Assembly (NCBI GenBank): GCA_002716825.1
Contig: PBCC01000080.1
Coordinates: 1 to 64,000, forward strand
Source of the DNA: Halobacteriovorax sp.
GTDB taxonomy: Bacteria; Bdellovibrionota; Bacteriovoracia; Bacteriovoracales; Bacteriovoracaceae
DNA length: 64,000 nucleotides
Direction: 5' to 3'
The position numbers and the translations under genes were made by a program. Below the pieces are notes generated by a model. That model worked only from the letters and a program-made list of their open reading frames with translations. It made no database searches and was not told the DNA's origin. Position 1 is the stretch's first letter; the number at the start of each line of letters is the position of its first letter. Below are positions 53,573 through 62,258 of this stretch, one piece after another.

Positions 53573-54567
53573 AAAAAATCTCGTTTGTTGTCGGTAAAGA
53601 CTATTTAAACAATAAAATATTTGATTTAGATAATCTCGCCCTTAACAGAGATGAGTGTCTCCTTCCTTTTTACATGCTTAAAGAAAAATTGAAGTCCTTA
53701 GGCTATGAACTAGCGACTCAGGACCTAATCGACCCAGCCTCAGCGGATATGGTTCTCTATAATGAAATGCCTAAGCCTTACGCGTCATCTATAGATCGTG
53801 ATAAGTCGTTTGTAATTATCTTTGAGTCAGAACTTATTCGCCCCGATAATTGGGACCTCAACAAACATAAAGATTTTAAGAAGGTTTTTACGTGGAACGA
53901 TGAATTGGTCAATCGAGATCAATATTCTAAACTCTATTTTCCTAATAAATTAAAAGTTACACCTGTTGAAGCTCAAAAAAGAAAGAAGCTGGTGACTCTA
54001 ATTTCTGGTAATAAAACATGTACACACTCTTTAGAGCTTTATAGTGAAAGATTAAAAACTATTCGCTGGTTTGAAAAGAATAAGCCTGAAGAATTTGAGT
54101 ACTATGGAGTAGGCTGGGAATACCAGATGAGCATGTGGTGGCAGAAGGTATTTCGAAAGCTTGGTTTGCTTCGTTTTGTGCCGAAAAGTCCTAGCTCCTG
54201 TTATAGAGGCAGAGTAGATTCTAAATTTATAGCGCTAAAGGAATATCAATTCTCGATTTGCTATGAAAATGGAAAGGATATAGACGGTTATATAACAGAA
54301 AAAATTATCGACTGCTTTGTATCTGGCAATATTCCCATCTATTGGGGCCCTAAGAATATTGAATCTCATATTCCTAGCTCTACATTTATTGATCGTAGAC
54401 TCTTTTCAAGTCACGATGAGCTATATGCTCACATTAAGAATATGAGTTTGGAGACAATTCAGGAGTATCAAAAGAACATCCAAGACTTCCTGCAAAGTGA
54501 AAATGGATTGAAGTTTAGCAATGAATACTTCGTCGATGTGATAACCAAAGGACTAATCTCTGAGTAA
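53569..54567 (+). CDS. GT10-family fucosyltransferase
   Basis: A 332-residue protein with the GT10 C-terminal signature: FSICYENGKDIDGYITEKI near residue 240, then FVSGNIPIYWGPKNIESHIP and STFIDRR. In characterised enzymes this region binds GDP-fucose. The N-terminal acceptor half has VLYNEMPKPYAS and FVIIFESELIRPDNWD. It could use GDP-fucose from fcl/gmd at 9.5-11.6 kb. It starts at a GTG overlapping the CgeB-like stop and precedes the flippase by 4 bases. Confidence 0.87.
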   Translation: MKKISFVVGKDYLNNKIFDLDNLALNRDECLLPFYMLKEKLKSLGYELATQDLIDPASADMVLYNEMPKPYASSIDRDKSFVIIFESELIRPDNWDLNKHKDFKKVFTWNDELVNRDQYSKLYFPNKLKVTPVEAQKRKKLVTLISGNKTCTHSLELYSERLKTIRWFEKNKPEEFEYYGVGWEYQMSMWWQKVFRKLGLLRFVPKSPSSCYRGRVDSKFIALKEYQFSICYENGKDIDGYITEKIIDCFVSGNIPIYWGPKNIESHIPSSTFIDRRLFSSHDELYAHIKNMSLETIQEYQKNIQDFLQSENGLKFSNEYFVDVITKGLISE

Positions 54568-54571
54568 TAAA

Positions 54572-55954
54572 ATGCTACTTCTAGGCTTTGGTAGAGCGGC
54601 GCAAATGATTATCATGTTTGCGAGCTATAGGCTTTTAAGTTCCTTTTTTACAAAAGCAGAAATGAGTTCCTATTATTTCTTATTATCTATTGCCGGTCTG
54701 TTTGGTTTAATAATAGCCAACCCAATTGGCATGTACCTTAATCGAATCATTCACCAATCTAAAAACCATAAACAACTTAATTCTGTGGTGCTTAGCTTTT
54801 TTAAAGCGATGACAATTTTATCTCTAGTCACTGTGCCGATTGTCTTTATATTTCAAACCAAACTTTCTAATGATGACTTAAGCATTCTCATAATTGCACT
54901 CGCTCTTTTGGTTTTTGTACTTGGGGCAACACTTAATGGCACTTTTGTATCCATTTTGAATATCTTATCTGAAGATCGAGCGTTCGTGATCTTAACAACT
55001 TTGACTGCATTAATTGGTTTGTCGTTGTCTGTCGTTGGCGTTAAATTCATTCTCTTAAACCCAATCATTTGGATATTGGGACAGGGAATTGCACTTGCCG
55101 TGTTTGGACTAGTGGCACTTATTCTTATTTGTAAAAAAATAGATCCAGATACAAGCTCATTTAAACTCGACAAAGATCAAATCATTAAATTCTCTATGCC
55201 AATCTTGTTCACGAATATTTTTGTTTGGATCATGTCTCAGTCCTTTAGATTCTTTTTAAAAGGCAATGTTGATGACTCACTACTTGGTGAGATGGCCTTC
55301 GGTCTTGGACTGGCTACAGCATTAGCTGTTGCGGTAGAGTACCTGTTTCAACAACTACTATTTCCAAGCTTTTACGCAGCTCTAGGGGACGATAAGCTGG
55401 TACGAGAAGATTCATGGAATAAACTCTTTAGTAAGTCTGCGCCAGCTTTTATTTGCTTAACTATCTATATGATAACGCTCTCACCCTTTATTATAAGTCT
55501 CTTGGCAGATTCCAAGTTTCACGGTGCATTTGTCTTCTTTGCTCTTGGAGCTGTAGTCGAGTTATTTAGAATGTTAGGCAATATGGTCAATATGGCCTAC
55601 CAATCGGAGATGAGAACTAAAGATTCAATACTCTCTTATGTTTATGGCGGACTTGTAACTTTGTGTGGAATCGTCTTTATCAGTCACAATCCTGAGAACC
55701 TTTACTACACACCATTTGTTCTAATCTTGGGTCAGTTTACAATTTTTTCGAGCTTATTTTTGAGACTAAGAAAAATCATCACAATTAACTATCCAGTAAA
55801 AGCACTTCTCAAATTCTTGTTTTTAGGACTTCTACTTTTACCAGCACTATTTTTTAGAAAGGACCCGAATTTGATTATATCTGTTGTTGTTTGCAGTGTA
55901 TGTGGACTGTACTTACTCTTTCTTTTTTATCAGATCCAAAAGGAAAAAGCATAA
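54572..55954 (+). CDS. Wzx-like flippase (MATE/polysaccharide transport)
   Basis: A 460-residue membrane protein with about twelve to fourteen spans. It begins MLLLGFGRAAQMIIMFASY, and a mid-protein segment IMSQSFRFFLKGNVDDSLLG is typical of PST-family flippases, as are AVEYLFQQLLFPSFYAALG and LFRMLGNMVNMAYQSEM. It would carry lipid-linked repeat units across the inner membrane. It shares one base (TAATG) with the GT2 gene that follows and lies among the late transferases of locus B. Confidence 0.85.
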   Translation: MLLLGFGRAAQMIIMFASYRLLSSFFTKAEMSSYYFLLSIAGLFGLIIANPIGMYLNRIIHQSKNHKQLNSVVLSFFKAMTILSLVTVPIVFIFQTKLSNDDLSILIIALALLVFVLGATLNGTFVSILNILSEDRAFVILTTLTALIGLSLSVVGVKFILLNPIIWILGQGIALAVFGLVALILICKKIDPDTSSFKLDKDQIIKFSMPILFTNIFVWIMSQSFRFFLKGNVDDSLLGEMAFGLGLATALAVAVEYLFQQLLFPSFYAALGDDKLVREDSWNKLFSKSAPAFICLTIYMITLSPFIISLLADSKFHGAFVFFALGAVVELFRMLGNMVNMAYQSEMRTKDSILSYVYGGLVTLCGIVFISHNPENLYYTPFVLILGQFTIFSSLFLRLRKIITINYPVKALLKFLFLGLLLLPALFFRKDPNLIISVVVCSVCGLYLLFLFYQIQKEKA

Positions 55955-56925
55955 TGTTAATTACAGCCTCTGTTCCTGCTTATAACTCCGAATCGACGAT
56001 CAAAGAAACGATATTGTCTCTGAGTCACCAATCTTACCCTTTTTATAAGATTAAAGTTTACGATAATAAATCAACGGACAGCACGCGCTCAATTATCAAG
56101 CAGCTCATGAGTGAAATAACTAACCTCCAATTGATAGAGAATGATATCAATGTTGGAGCTGAAGCAAATTTTACTAGATGTATAAGTGAAGCTGAAGGAG
56201 ATCTCTGTGTCATCGCCCATGCCGATGATATCTATCTACCAGACTTTGCTAAAGAATATGTAGAGTTTTTTAAGTCCAGTTCAGATCTATCAGCCGCCTT
56301 TTGTCTGGCCAATGAAATTAATGCGAAAGGAACTGTCGTTGGAAAACGCTATTTGCCGGCACAGCTTAAAAAAAACGCACGGACAATACTTACTAAAGAA
56401 AGAGCGATTAAGCTATTTTATCAATACGGTAACTTCGTGACCTGTCCATCAGTGGTAGCGCGCTCGGACATATTCAGAAACCATATAAAAAACTGGGATG
56501 GAACGACTTATAATACTTCAGCTGATCTTGATGTTTGGTTTAGACTGCTTGAGTCTGGAAAGTTTGGATTTATTAATAAGCCCTTGATTAACTACAGGGT
56601 TGCAGAGGCTAGTTATAGCTATCGCGTCGCTAAAATTAGAACTCATAAGCACGATATATTCAAGGTTCTAGAGGCGCCCAAGAATGTGCGCTATATGCGC
56701 GAGAATAAAAACGAGCTTAACTTTCTACTTAATAAAGACTACGCCAATCGTTTTTTGAATGTTTTACGAACTAGGGATAGGGATCAAATTAAAGCATATT
56801 CTTGGGAATGTGATTTTGAAATGTTTGCGTGTCTGAAGTCTGGAGTAACTTCTCCTTGGCATTTTAAAATGATGGCGGCCATTTTAGGTCTTAGAATACT
56901 CTATAAACTTAAGGGAGTACTATGA
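55954..56925 (+). CDS. GT2-family glycosyltransferase
   Basis: A 323-residue GT-A transferase. The ATG at 55954 starts LITASVPAYNSESTIKETI, which is the beginning of the domain; 21 residues of an upstream extension lie within the flippase frame and are unlikely. VYDNKSTDSTRSII, ENDINVGAEANFTR, the metal motif VIAHADDIYLPDFA and NTSADLDVWFRLLES follow. AAAAGGAAAAA lies upstream of the ATG. It shares one base with wzx and overlaps the GT4 gene by 4 bases. Confidence 0.88.
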   Translation: MLITASVPAYNSESTIKETILSLSHQSYPFYKIKVYDNKSTDSTRSIIKQLMSEITNLQLIENDINVGAEANFTRCISEAEGDLCVIAHADDIYLPDFAKEYVEFFKSSSDLSAAFCLANEINAKGTVVGKRYLPAQLKKNARTILTKERAIKLFYQYGNFVTCPSVVARSDIFRNHIKNWDGTTYNTSADLDVWFRLLESGKFGFINKPLINYRVAEASYSYRVAKIRTHKHDIFKVLEAPKNVRYMRENKNELNFLLNKDYANRFLNVLRTRDRDQIKAYSWECDFEMFACLKSGVTSPWHFKMMAAILGLRILYKLKGVL

Positions 56926-58025
56926 ATAAGATTACTATAGTACAGATCCTTAGGTCTCCCGAAGGTGGCATTGGAAAGCATGTTGTCGATATCCTTGAGA
57001 ACTTGCCCGACTCTTCATATCGAAAGATCTTTGTTAGCAATTTCTCTGATTCAGATCGCGACTTAAATTATTTAAAATCTAAGTTTAATGTAGAATTTTT
57101 AGATCTTAAGATCATCGATAAGCCTGAGCTTAAAGATCTTCTCAATATCTTCAAAATCTTTAAGTTTTTGCGTAATACTAAAAGCCTTGTGTTACACGGT
57201 CACGGTGCAAAAGGCGGCGTGTATGCTCGCATTTGTGGTTTGTTACTGCGTTGTCCAGCTCTTTATACTCCTCACGGAGGGAGCTTGCATCGAGTGTTTG
57301 GAAGAGTAAAAAGCCTCGTTTATGACACTATTGAGAGAACTTTGATTCCTCTGACTTCTAAGTTTATCTTTGAATCCAAGTATTCTGCCACTGAGTTTAG
57401 AAAGCATGTCGGTAATTGCGGGGATAAAGAAGTCATTAATTATAATGGCGTCGCTTTTAACCTTGAACCTAAACAGTCACAGCACCAACCTGGTCAAAAA
57501 ATTAAGTTAGCAAGCTTTGGACTTCTTCGAGAACTAAAAGGTCATGATATTGTGATCGATGCACTTCATATACTTTCAAAAGATAAGATCGACTTTCATT
57601 ATACTATTTATGGCTATGGGGCAGAGTACGACAATCTAGTGGCCAGGATCAAAAGCTATAACCTTCAAGATAAAGTCACAATTGAGAAATACACGGACAA
57701 TATCTTCGATAGAATGCGTGAGCGCGATGTTGTCCTACATCCTTCAAGGTTTGAATCGTTTGGTTATGTTCCAGTTGAAGCCATGTCTATAAAAGTGCCT
57801 GTGATAACTTCTTTTGAAGGTGGCCTTAAAGAGGTTTGTGTAAAGGGTGGGAGCTTTGTTGCTAAAGATAATACTCCCGAGGAATACGCATTAATCTTAA
57901 AGAGAGTTATCAATGGAGACGAAGATCTTGTCGCCATGACAGAGCATGCTTACAAAGTAGCTAAATCTAAGTTCTCCGTCGAAGTAATGGTTCAAAGTCT
58001 GGACCAAGTTTACAAATCTCTTTGA
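56922..58025 (+). CDS. GT4-family glycosyltransferase
   Basis: A 367-residue GT-B transferase, last gene of locus B. Motifs: QILRSPEGGIGKHVVDIL at the start, LHGHGAKGGVYARICG, YTPHGGSLHRVFG, KLASFGLLRELKGHDIVI at the donor domain, YTIYGYGAEYDNL and the E-x7-E block SRFESFGYVPVEAMSIKVP. Such proteins often build O-antigen or capsule repeats. Its ATG overlaps the GT2 stop. The 240 bases after it hold one of two direct repeats and a possible promoter for the next gene. Confidence 0.88.
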   Translation: MNKITIVQILRSPEGGIGKHVVDILENLPDSSYRKIFVSNFSDSDRDLNYLKSKFNVEFLDLKIIDKPELKDLLNIFKIFKFLRNTKSLVLHGHGAKGGVYARICGLLLRCPALYTPHGGSLHRVFGRVKSLVYDTIERTLIPLTSKFIFESKYSATEFRKHVGNCGDKEVINYNGVAFNLEPKQSQHQPGQKIKLASFGLLRELKGHDIVIDALHILSKDKIDFHYTIYGYGAEYDNLVARIKSYNLQDKVTIEKYTDNIFDRMRERDVVLHPSRFESFGYVPVEAMSIKVPVITSFEGGLKEVCVKGGSFVAKDNTPEEYALILKRVINGDEDLVAMTEHAYKVAKSKFSVEVMVQSLDQVYKSL

Positions 58026-58031
58026 TAATAA

Positions 58032-58046
58032 GTGATACTTTTGCGG
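58032..58046 (+). repeat. Direct repeat copy 1
   Basis: GTGATACTTTTGCGG occurs here and again at 58658-58672. The 13 bases after each copy are also partly alike, ending in GCGT. The two copies bracket the HTH gene at 58264-58647. Confidence 0.6.
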
Positions 58047-58182
58047 GAAGTGCGTTAAATTCACTTTGAGCGCGACTCATATCAGTTCTTCTGTAAGCAT
58101 CAACTCCAGTCCATTAAATACAATGACTTAGTTCAAATGGCTGAGGGGACATTTGTGCACCTAACAGCTTGATGGTTTCACG

Positions 58183-58211
58183 TTGTGGAAAATTTCAATG
58201 AAATATGCTAT
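58183..58211 (+). promoter_or_regulatory. Weak candidate promoter with embedded palindrome
   Basis: TTGTGG (58183-58188) and TGCTAT (58206-58211) are 17 bases apart, each matching the consensus at three of six positions. The spacer contains ATTTCA-A-TGAAAT (58192-58204), a perfect short inverted repeat where the HTH product of the next gene might bind. Function is inferred. Confidence 0.3.
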
Positions 58212-58263
58212 GAATAAAGTGGCGTGAGTGGATACTAAGAGCAGGCTGTTTTTTGGGAATAAA

Positions 58264-58647
58264 ATGAAAACATTAAAAGAATTTGCAGGCTTTGAGTATG
58301 TAACCGTTCAGATTGAAAAGTCTTCGATCAGTATTCAAGACGCAGCTCTGCTTGAATCTAAGCTGGCCAAGGAGATTGTTCAAACTCGTCCCCTGAGAGG
58401 GAGAGAGGTTCATTTTTTACGAAAGCAAACCGGTCTTTCTTACGTCAAACTGTCACAACTCTTTCAAAACTCATTCGATCCATCGACTATTGCAAAATGG
58501 GAGAAGCGCGTGGACGAGAGATTGTCTCCGGCCAACGAGTCGCTTGTTCGGCTTTATTTTGCCATCTTCTTTGGGGTAAAGCTGAAAGCGAATCCAGATG
58601 AACTCTATCCTCGAAATACTGCGAAAGAGATCCGCTACGCTTGTTAG
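58264..58647 (+). CDS. HTH protein of the YgiT/MqsA-like antitoxin type, no zinc domain
   Basis: A 127-residue protein. The DNA-binding half is REVHFLRKQTGLSYVKLSQLF followed by SFDPSTIAKWEKR, the XRE-like HTH with the Trp-Glu-Lys recognition end typical of YgiT/MqsA antitoxins; the N-terminal zinc ribbon of that family is missing. I use the ATG at 58264, since GGGAAT lies 5 bases upstream, over a GTG at 58228. No toxin gene is adjacent. It is bracketed by two 15-bp direct repeats, which suggests a small moveable block or duplicated flank. Confidence 0.65.
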   Translation: MKTLKEFAGFEYVTVQIEKSSISIQDAALLESKLAKEIVQTRPLRGREVHFLRKQTGLSYVKLSQLFQNSFDPSTIAKWEKRVDERLSPANESLVRLYFAIFFGVKLKANPDELYPRNTAKEIRYAC

Positions 58648-58657
58648 TAATGAGTAC

Positions 58658-58672
58658 GTGATACTTTTGCGG
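58658..58672 (+). repeat. Direct repeat copy 2
   Basis: Second copy of GTGATACTTTTGCGG, 626 bases after the first. It starts 10 bases after the HTH gene stop. Position and spacing suggest a mobile or regulatory element boundary, which is not proven. Confidence 0.6.
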
Positions 58673-58726
58673 AGGGCGCGTCGTAGCTTTTACAGTAGAC
58701 CTCCATCTTTCATATATCCAGCCGAG

Positions 58727-58755
58727 TTGGATAAAGTGTGGAAAAGGTATATTAT
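58727..58755 (+). promoter_or_regulatory. Promoter for the CopG/BrnA-like gene
   Basis: TTGGAT (58727-58732) and TATTAT (58750-58755) are spaced by 17 bases; the -10 matches five of six consensus bases. AAGGAG at 58797-58802 lies 8 bases before the ATG at 58811. Confidence 0.5.
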
Positions 58756-58810
58756 CTATATCTAGTGATAAATCATCTGCCTCGTATTATCTCTGTAAGG
58801 AGAGCTAGAA

Positions 58811-59089
58811 ATGGCGAAAAAGAAATCTACTACAAAAAAGCACTTTAAGGACGCCCAAGAGATGGATGCTTTCCTCGAGCAGGCAGACCTATCAATTGAG
58901 TTTGATAAACTTGGAAAAGTCATTCGGCCAACTTTTAAAAAAATTAACCTCGATCTTCCTGAGTGGCTTCTCGAGCAACTCGATATAGAAGCGGCTAGGG
59001 CCGGGGTTTCTAGGCAACCATTAATCAAGATTTGGTTGGTCCAAAAGCTTGAGGAAGAGCGATTAAAGCGCGCTTCGAAAAATAGCTGA
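58811..59089 (+). CDS. CopG/BrnA-like antitoxin, orphan
   Basis: A 92-residue protein. The basic start AKKKSTTKK is followed by a helical, acidic middle (EMDAFLEQADLSIEF) and a C-terminal ribbon-helix-helix or BrnA-type motif: INLDLPEWLLEQLDIEAARA, then GVSRQPLIKIWLVQKL. That ending is typical of CopG/BrnA antitoxins that bind a BrnT toxin. BrnT normally lies upstream; here the upstream gene is an HTH protein and no BrnT-like frame is visible, so it appears to be an orphan with its own promoter. Confidence 0.72.
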   Translation: MAKKKSTTKKHFKDAQEMDAFLEQADLSIEFDKLGKVIRPTFKKINLDLPEWLLEQLDIEAARAGVSRQPLIKIWLVQKLEEERLKRASKNS

Positions 59090-59115
59090 TTCAATAACTG
59101 AAGGTCGCCTCATCA

Positions 59116-59170
59116 TCTTCCATGAAATATCCTTTTGGTAAAGGCGCCCTTCATTGGGCGTCATGGAAGA
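59116..59170 (+). terminator. Branched inverted repeat, possible terminator or structured RNA
   Basis: Outer arms TCTTCCATGA (59116-59125) and TCATGGAAGA (59161-59170) pair perfectly. Between them are two further perfect hairpins: CCTTT-TGGT-AAAGG (59131-59144) and CGCCC-TTCATT-GGGCG (59145-59160). CCCTTTTT follows the outer stem on the plus strand. This three-way junction lies in the gap between convergent genes, so it may terminate the plus-strand transcript. A small structured RNA cannot be excluded. Confidence 0.5.
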
Positions 59171-59205
59171 CCCTTTTTAAAAAAGCTAAGAAAGGTAGGT
59201 CAAGA

Positions 59206-61479
59206 TTAATGAAGCGGGGGAAGCTTACCTGAAACTCCAGAGATAGAGCTCGGCAGAGTCTGCTCGTCTATATCTTCGCCGGTAGCCAGGTATATATTTT
59301 TGAAGCCAAGAGCACTGATTTCCTCAATGTGCTCCCATGTCTTGTTGCCGTGAATATTTAAATCAATATATATTTGTACATTTTTCTTAAATGTTTTGCT
59401 CTTCTTTAGAAATGCTTCAGGTGTGTCAAAGGTTGCGATACTTTTATTAGTATCTCTGCAATTATACTCCCACGCGAGGCGAATAAATTTATCATCATCA
59501 ATTAATATAAGGTCAACGTCCTCATCTTTAAACTCAGTATTGATAACTTCTCTAATAATGTAGCAGTTGTTAGAGGTATCGAGAATTTCTTGTAGCTCTA
59601 AGGTGATGTCAATGTCAGTTTTAAAGTAAAACCTGTTGTCGAAATCCTTAATCATTGAAACAAGCTCTGATAACTCACCACTGCCTATGTCAAAATCCAT
59701 AATACAGATCATATCGACACTTGCACTGAGTGCTATCGACTTAAGATGATCTATATTGAGTGCTCTACTAGTCTGGATATTATTACTTTTAAGAGTGTCT
59801 AGATACCACTCTGGTGCCTTAGATATTGGAAACTTTAACTCGACAGTCGTTCCTGAGCCTTGCTTTGAAAGTATTCTAACATCACCGTTAATAGAGTCCA
59901 GATAGGACTTGGCTGAAGTTAATCCAATTCCGGAACCTATGGCCTTGGATGTAACTTTTTCACAAAGTAACTTATTAAGTGTTTCTGAATCTATTCCTGC
60001 TCCATAGTCTCTAATTCTAATTAGCGCAAATCTTTCATCAACAATTTCCTCAACTTCTATTCTTGGATGTGAAGTCTTTCCTTGGTAAGCCTCAAAAGCG
60101 TTATTCAAAATATTGCTAATTATTCTTTCGAAGTTATGGCGATTTCCTACAGAAAAAACCTCAGTACCTAACTTGAGTTTTATTTCCAAGTCAGGATATT
60201 CGACCTTTTTCTCTTTTGTAAGTAGGCGTAGTACAGAAGTGGTCGGAACTGTTTGGTCTAACCTTATTGGTTGGTCTGACTTAATGTAGCTAAGCATGTT
60301 CTCAATTCGACTGATCGCATGTTTTAAAATTTTCTTTTGCTCTGATGCTATATTTAGCCTAGCAGTGAAAACCTTCAGTACAGATATTGGGGACCTGACA
60401 TCATGAATAAATTCTTCGTAAACTTTGGAGCGTTCGTTGCTTAATAGATAAAGCTGCGATTGCTTATTTATTCTGCGCAAGTACAAAAAGAAGCAAAGAC
60501 CCACGACAAAGGGGATGTAAAACTTAACTGTATAATAACTGTCGATTATTCCCCAAAATGTTAGTAGATCATTAAGTTGAAATACTAGTAGCGTAAATGA
60601 AGCGGGAATCATTATTATTTTTTCATCTCGCTCTTTGGTTATTAACGAGAAGTAAGTACAGATCGCCATTGGAGCTGCAACTAGGGGAGCAGTTATTTTG
60701 ATCAATCTCTCGTAGTAAATATAATCTGTGACACCAATTGTAGCCATGATGAAATAGATTGAAATAACAATCGCATAAATCCAAATTAATTTTGAGATAA
60801 AGTTATATTTGTCGCTCTGCCTGTAGAAATGGAAGAAAACAAGCACAAGCATCGCGTCCTGAATTAATCTTAAGGGAAAGTGGTAAGCCCCCGAGCTCAG
60901 TACTGGATCTAGTAAGGCTCTTGGGTACTCACTAAAGCTGATTAGATAAACTATTGATATGATTGAATAGGCTAGAATCGAAAATCCAATCTCGGATTTC
61001 CGTATCCATAGAGAAAACATTAGAAAAAAGGAAAAAATCGCTAAAAAATACCAACTGCATAAAGTGACACCAGACTTTTTAAACCATTCTAATGCATTCA
61101 TCCATCGTAGAGAACTATAGCTTGCAACATTAATACATAGCCTACTTGGGAATTGTATCTTTTGGTTGTTATCCTGCGCTAAGATTTCAATCGTTTGCTC
61201 TTTTGCAAACGGTAATGGCAGAAGCAAAACCTCATTTTTTATATATTGGGAATACCTAAGATCGACATATGGATTTTTGTTAACGCTTATTGAAAATAGG
61301 TCTTCTGGGGATGAAATGGAAATCCAGCATCCAGAGCTTTCAAGACAGCTTCTCTCTTCATCAAGCTTATATGTGTAGCTAAATCCTTGTGACGTTTTAG
61401 TTTTAACTGAGCACAGCCGATCATCTGCTAGGGAACTACTGATTAATAGTATATTAAATATTAGAATTAAATATTTCAT
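59206..61479 (-). CDS. Hybrid sensor histidine kinase with 7TM-DISM-like sensor
   Basis: A 757-residue membrane kinase. It has a signal peptide (KYLILIFNILLISSSLA), a periplasmic domain of about 110 residues, then about seven transmembrane helices (residues 135-340). The HisKA helix has the phospho-acceptor His359 in EFIHDVRSPISVLK. The ATPase shows NILNNAFEAY, IRDYGAGID and GSGIGLTSAKSYLDSINGD. The C-terminal 105 residues form a receiver with LILIDDDKF, D706 in YIDLNI and LATGED. The start overlaps the cyclase-family gene by 26 bases, so the two are probably coexpressed. No separate regulator is adjacent. Confidence 0.85.
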   Translation of the reverse strand: MKYLILIFNILLISSSLADDRLCSVKTKTSQGFSYTYKLDEERSCLESSGCWISISSPEDLFSISVNKNPYVDLRYSQYIKNEVLLLPLPFAKEQTIEILAQDNNQKIQFPSRLCINVASYSSLRWMNALEWFKKSGVTLCSWYFLAIFSFFLMFSLWIRKSEIGFSILAYSIISIVYLISFSEYPRALLDPVLSSGAYHFPLRLIQDAMLVLVFFHFYRQSDKYNFISKLIWIYAIVISIYFIMATIGVTDYIYYERLIKITAPLVAAPMAICTYFSLITKERDEKIIMIPASFTLLVFQLNDLLTFWGIIDSYYTVKFYIPFVVGLCFFLYLRRINKQSQLYLLSNERSKVYEEFIHDVRSPISVLKVFTARLNIASEQKKILKHAISRIENMLSYIKSDQPIRLDQTVPTTSVLRLLTKEKKVEYPDLEIKLKLGTEVFSVGNRHNFERIISNILNNAFEAYQGKTSHPRIEVEEIVDERFALIRIRDYGAGIDSETLNKLLCEKVTSKAIGSGIGLTSAKSYLDSINGDVRILSKQGSGTTVELKFPISKAPEWYLDTLKSNNIQTSRALNIDHLKSIALSASVDMICIMDFDIGSGELSELVSMIKDFDNRFYFKTDIDITLELQEILDTSNNCYIIREVINTEFKDEDVDLILIDDDKFIRLAWEYNCRDTNKSIATFDTPEAFLKKSKTFKKNVQIYIDLNIHGNKTWEHIEEISALGFKNIYLATGEDIDEQTLPSSISGVSGKLPPLH

Positions 61480-62194
61480 CTTTTGTGAACAGGATAGGGG
61501 CTACAACCCCCTCTGAAGCATCCATGACAGGGATTGGATAGTTACACATAAAATAGTTACCTTCAGGAACATTCAGAAGGTCAAGGTTCTCCATTGCAAT
61601 AGCTTTCTTAAAGATAATGTCATGAATTGGTCGTTCAGGCCTTTCTGGATTGTAATCTAGTGATTTCCATGAAGTTCCAAATAAATGAAAGCCTTCTCTT
61701 TCTATGAGCATATGCGCAGCAGCTGCGCTGAGTGTGAATACGTAGTTTTGAGCATGAAATCCGAATTGATCTACTTCATATACATCCGGGGCAATGAGAA
61801 TTTTGCTATGGATTTTATCACTAAAGCTTGAGATTTTTTCTTGAAGTTCTGCTGAGGTCAACGACCAGTGATAGGTATTATCTTTAGTTTTTAAGAACTG
61901 ACTATTTTTGATTTTTAATACTGTTGTAGGGCCATAAAAGTAGTTTTGATGATTCTTAAGATAGTGACTCATTAGTTGACCGTCAACTTCAGTATGGGCA
62001 GGTGTCTCAATGTGAGTCATGCTATGAGGCTTGAAATTGTGCTGATCGTAATTGACAGGCGGTTGTGATGGTTTGCCAATTTTATAGATATTCTTTTTTT
62101 CGTAGATTTGACCCTCATTCCACATGGGCTCAAAAGATTCCTGAATTAATGGAGTTAGTATGTAGGGCATTAATCCTCTGAAGGTTGAATTCAT
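61454..62194 (-). CDS. Cyclase/kynurenine formamidase-family hydrolase
   Basis: A 246-residue metal-dependent hydrolase of the cyclase family. The metal-binding motif HSMTHIETPAHTEVDG sits near residue 57, matching the family pattern HxGTHxDxPxH with conservative changes. ILIAPDVYEVDQFGFHAQN, FHLFGTSWKSLDYNPE and the late EGNYFMCNYPIPVMDASEG complete the fold. It may cleave an amide or lactone signal. It is upstream of, and overlaps, the hybrid histidine kinase gene. Confidence 0.75.
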   Translation of the reverse strand: MNSTFRGLMPYILTPLIQESFEPMWNEGQIYEKKNIYKIGKPSQPPVNYDQHNFKPHSMTHIETPAHTEVDGQLMSHYLKNHQNYFYGPTTVLKIKNSQFLKTKDNTYHWSLTSAELQEKISSFSDKIHSKILIAPDVYEVDQFGFHAQNYVFTLSAAAAHMLIEREGFHLFGTSWKSLDYNPERPERPIHDIIFKKAIAMENLDLLNVPEGNYFMCNYPIPVMDASEGVVAPILFTKDEIFNSNI

Positions 62195-62258
62195 ATTAAT
62201 GATCTTCGATCTGCGAAGAAAACTCTAATGTGAGCAAATATTGCTTATTTAAAAAAAC

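Noticed and set aside
59116-59170. Integron attC site
   Set aside because: Branched fold is suggestive but no GTTRRRY/RYYYAAC core sites and no integrase gene or cassette array are seen.
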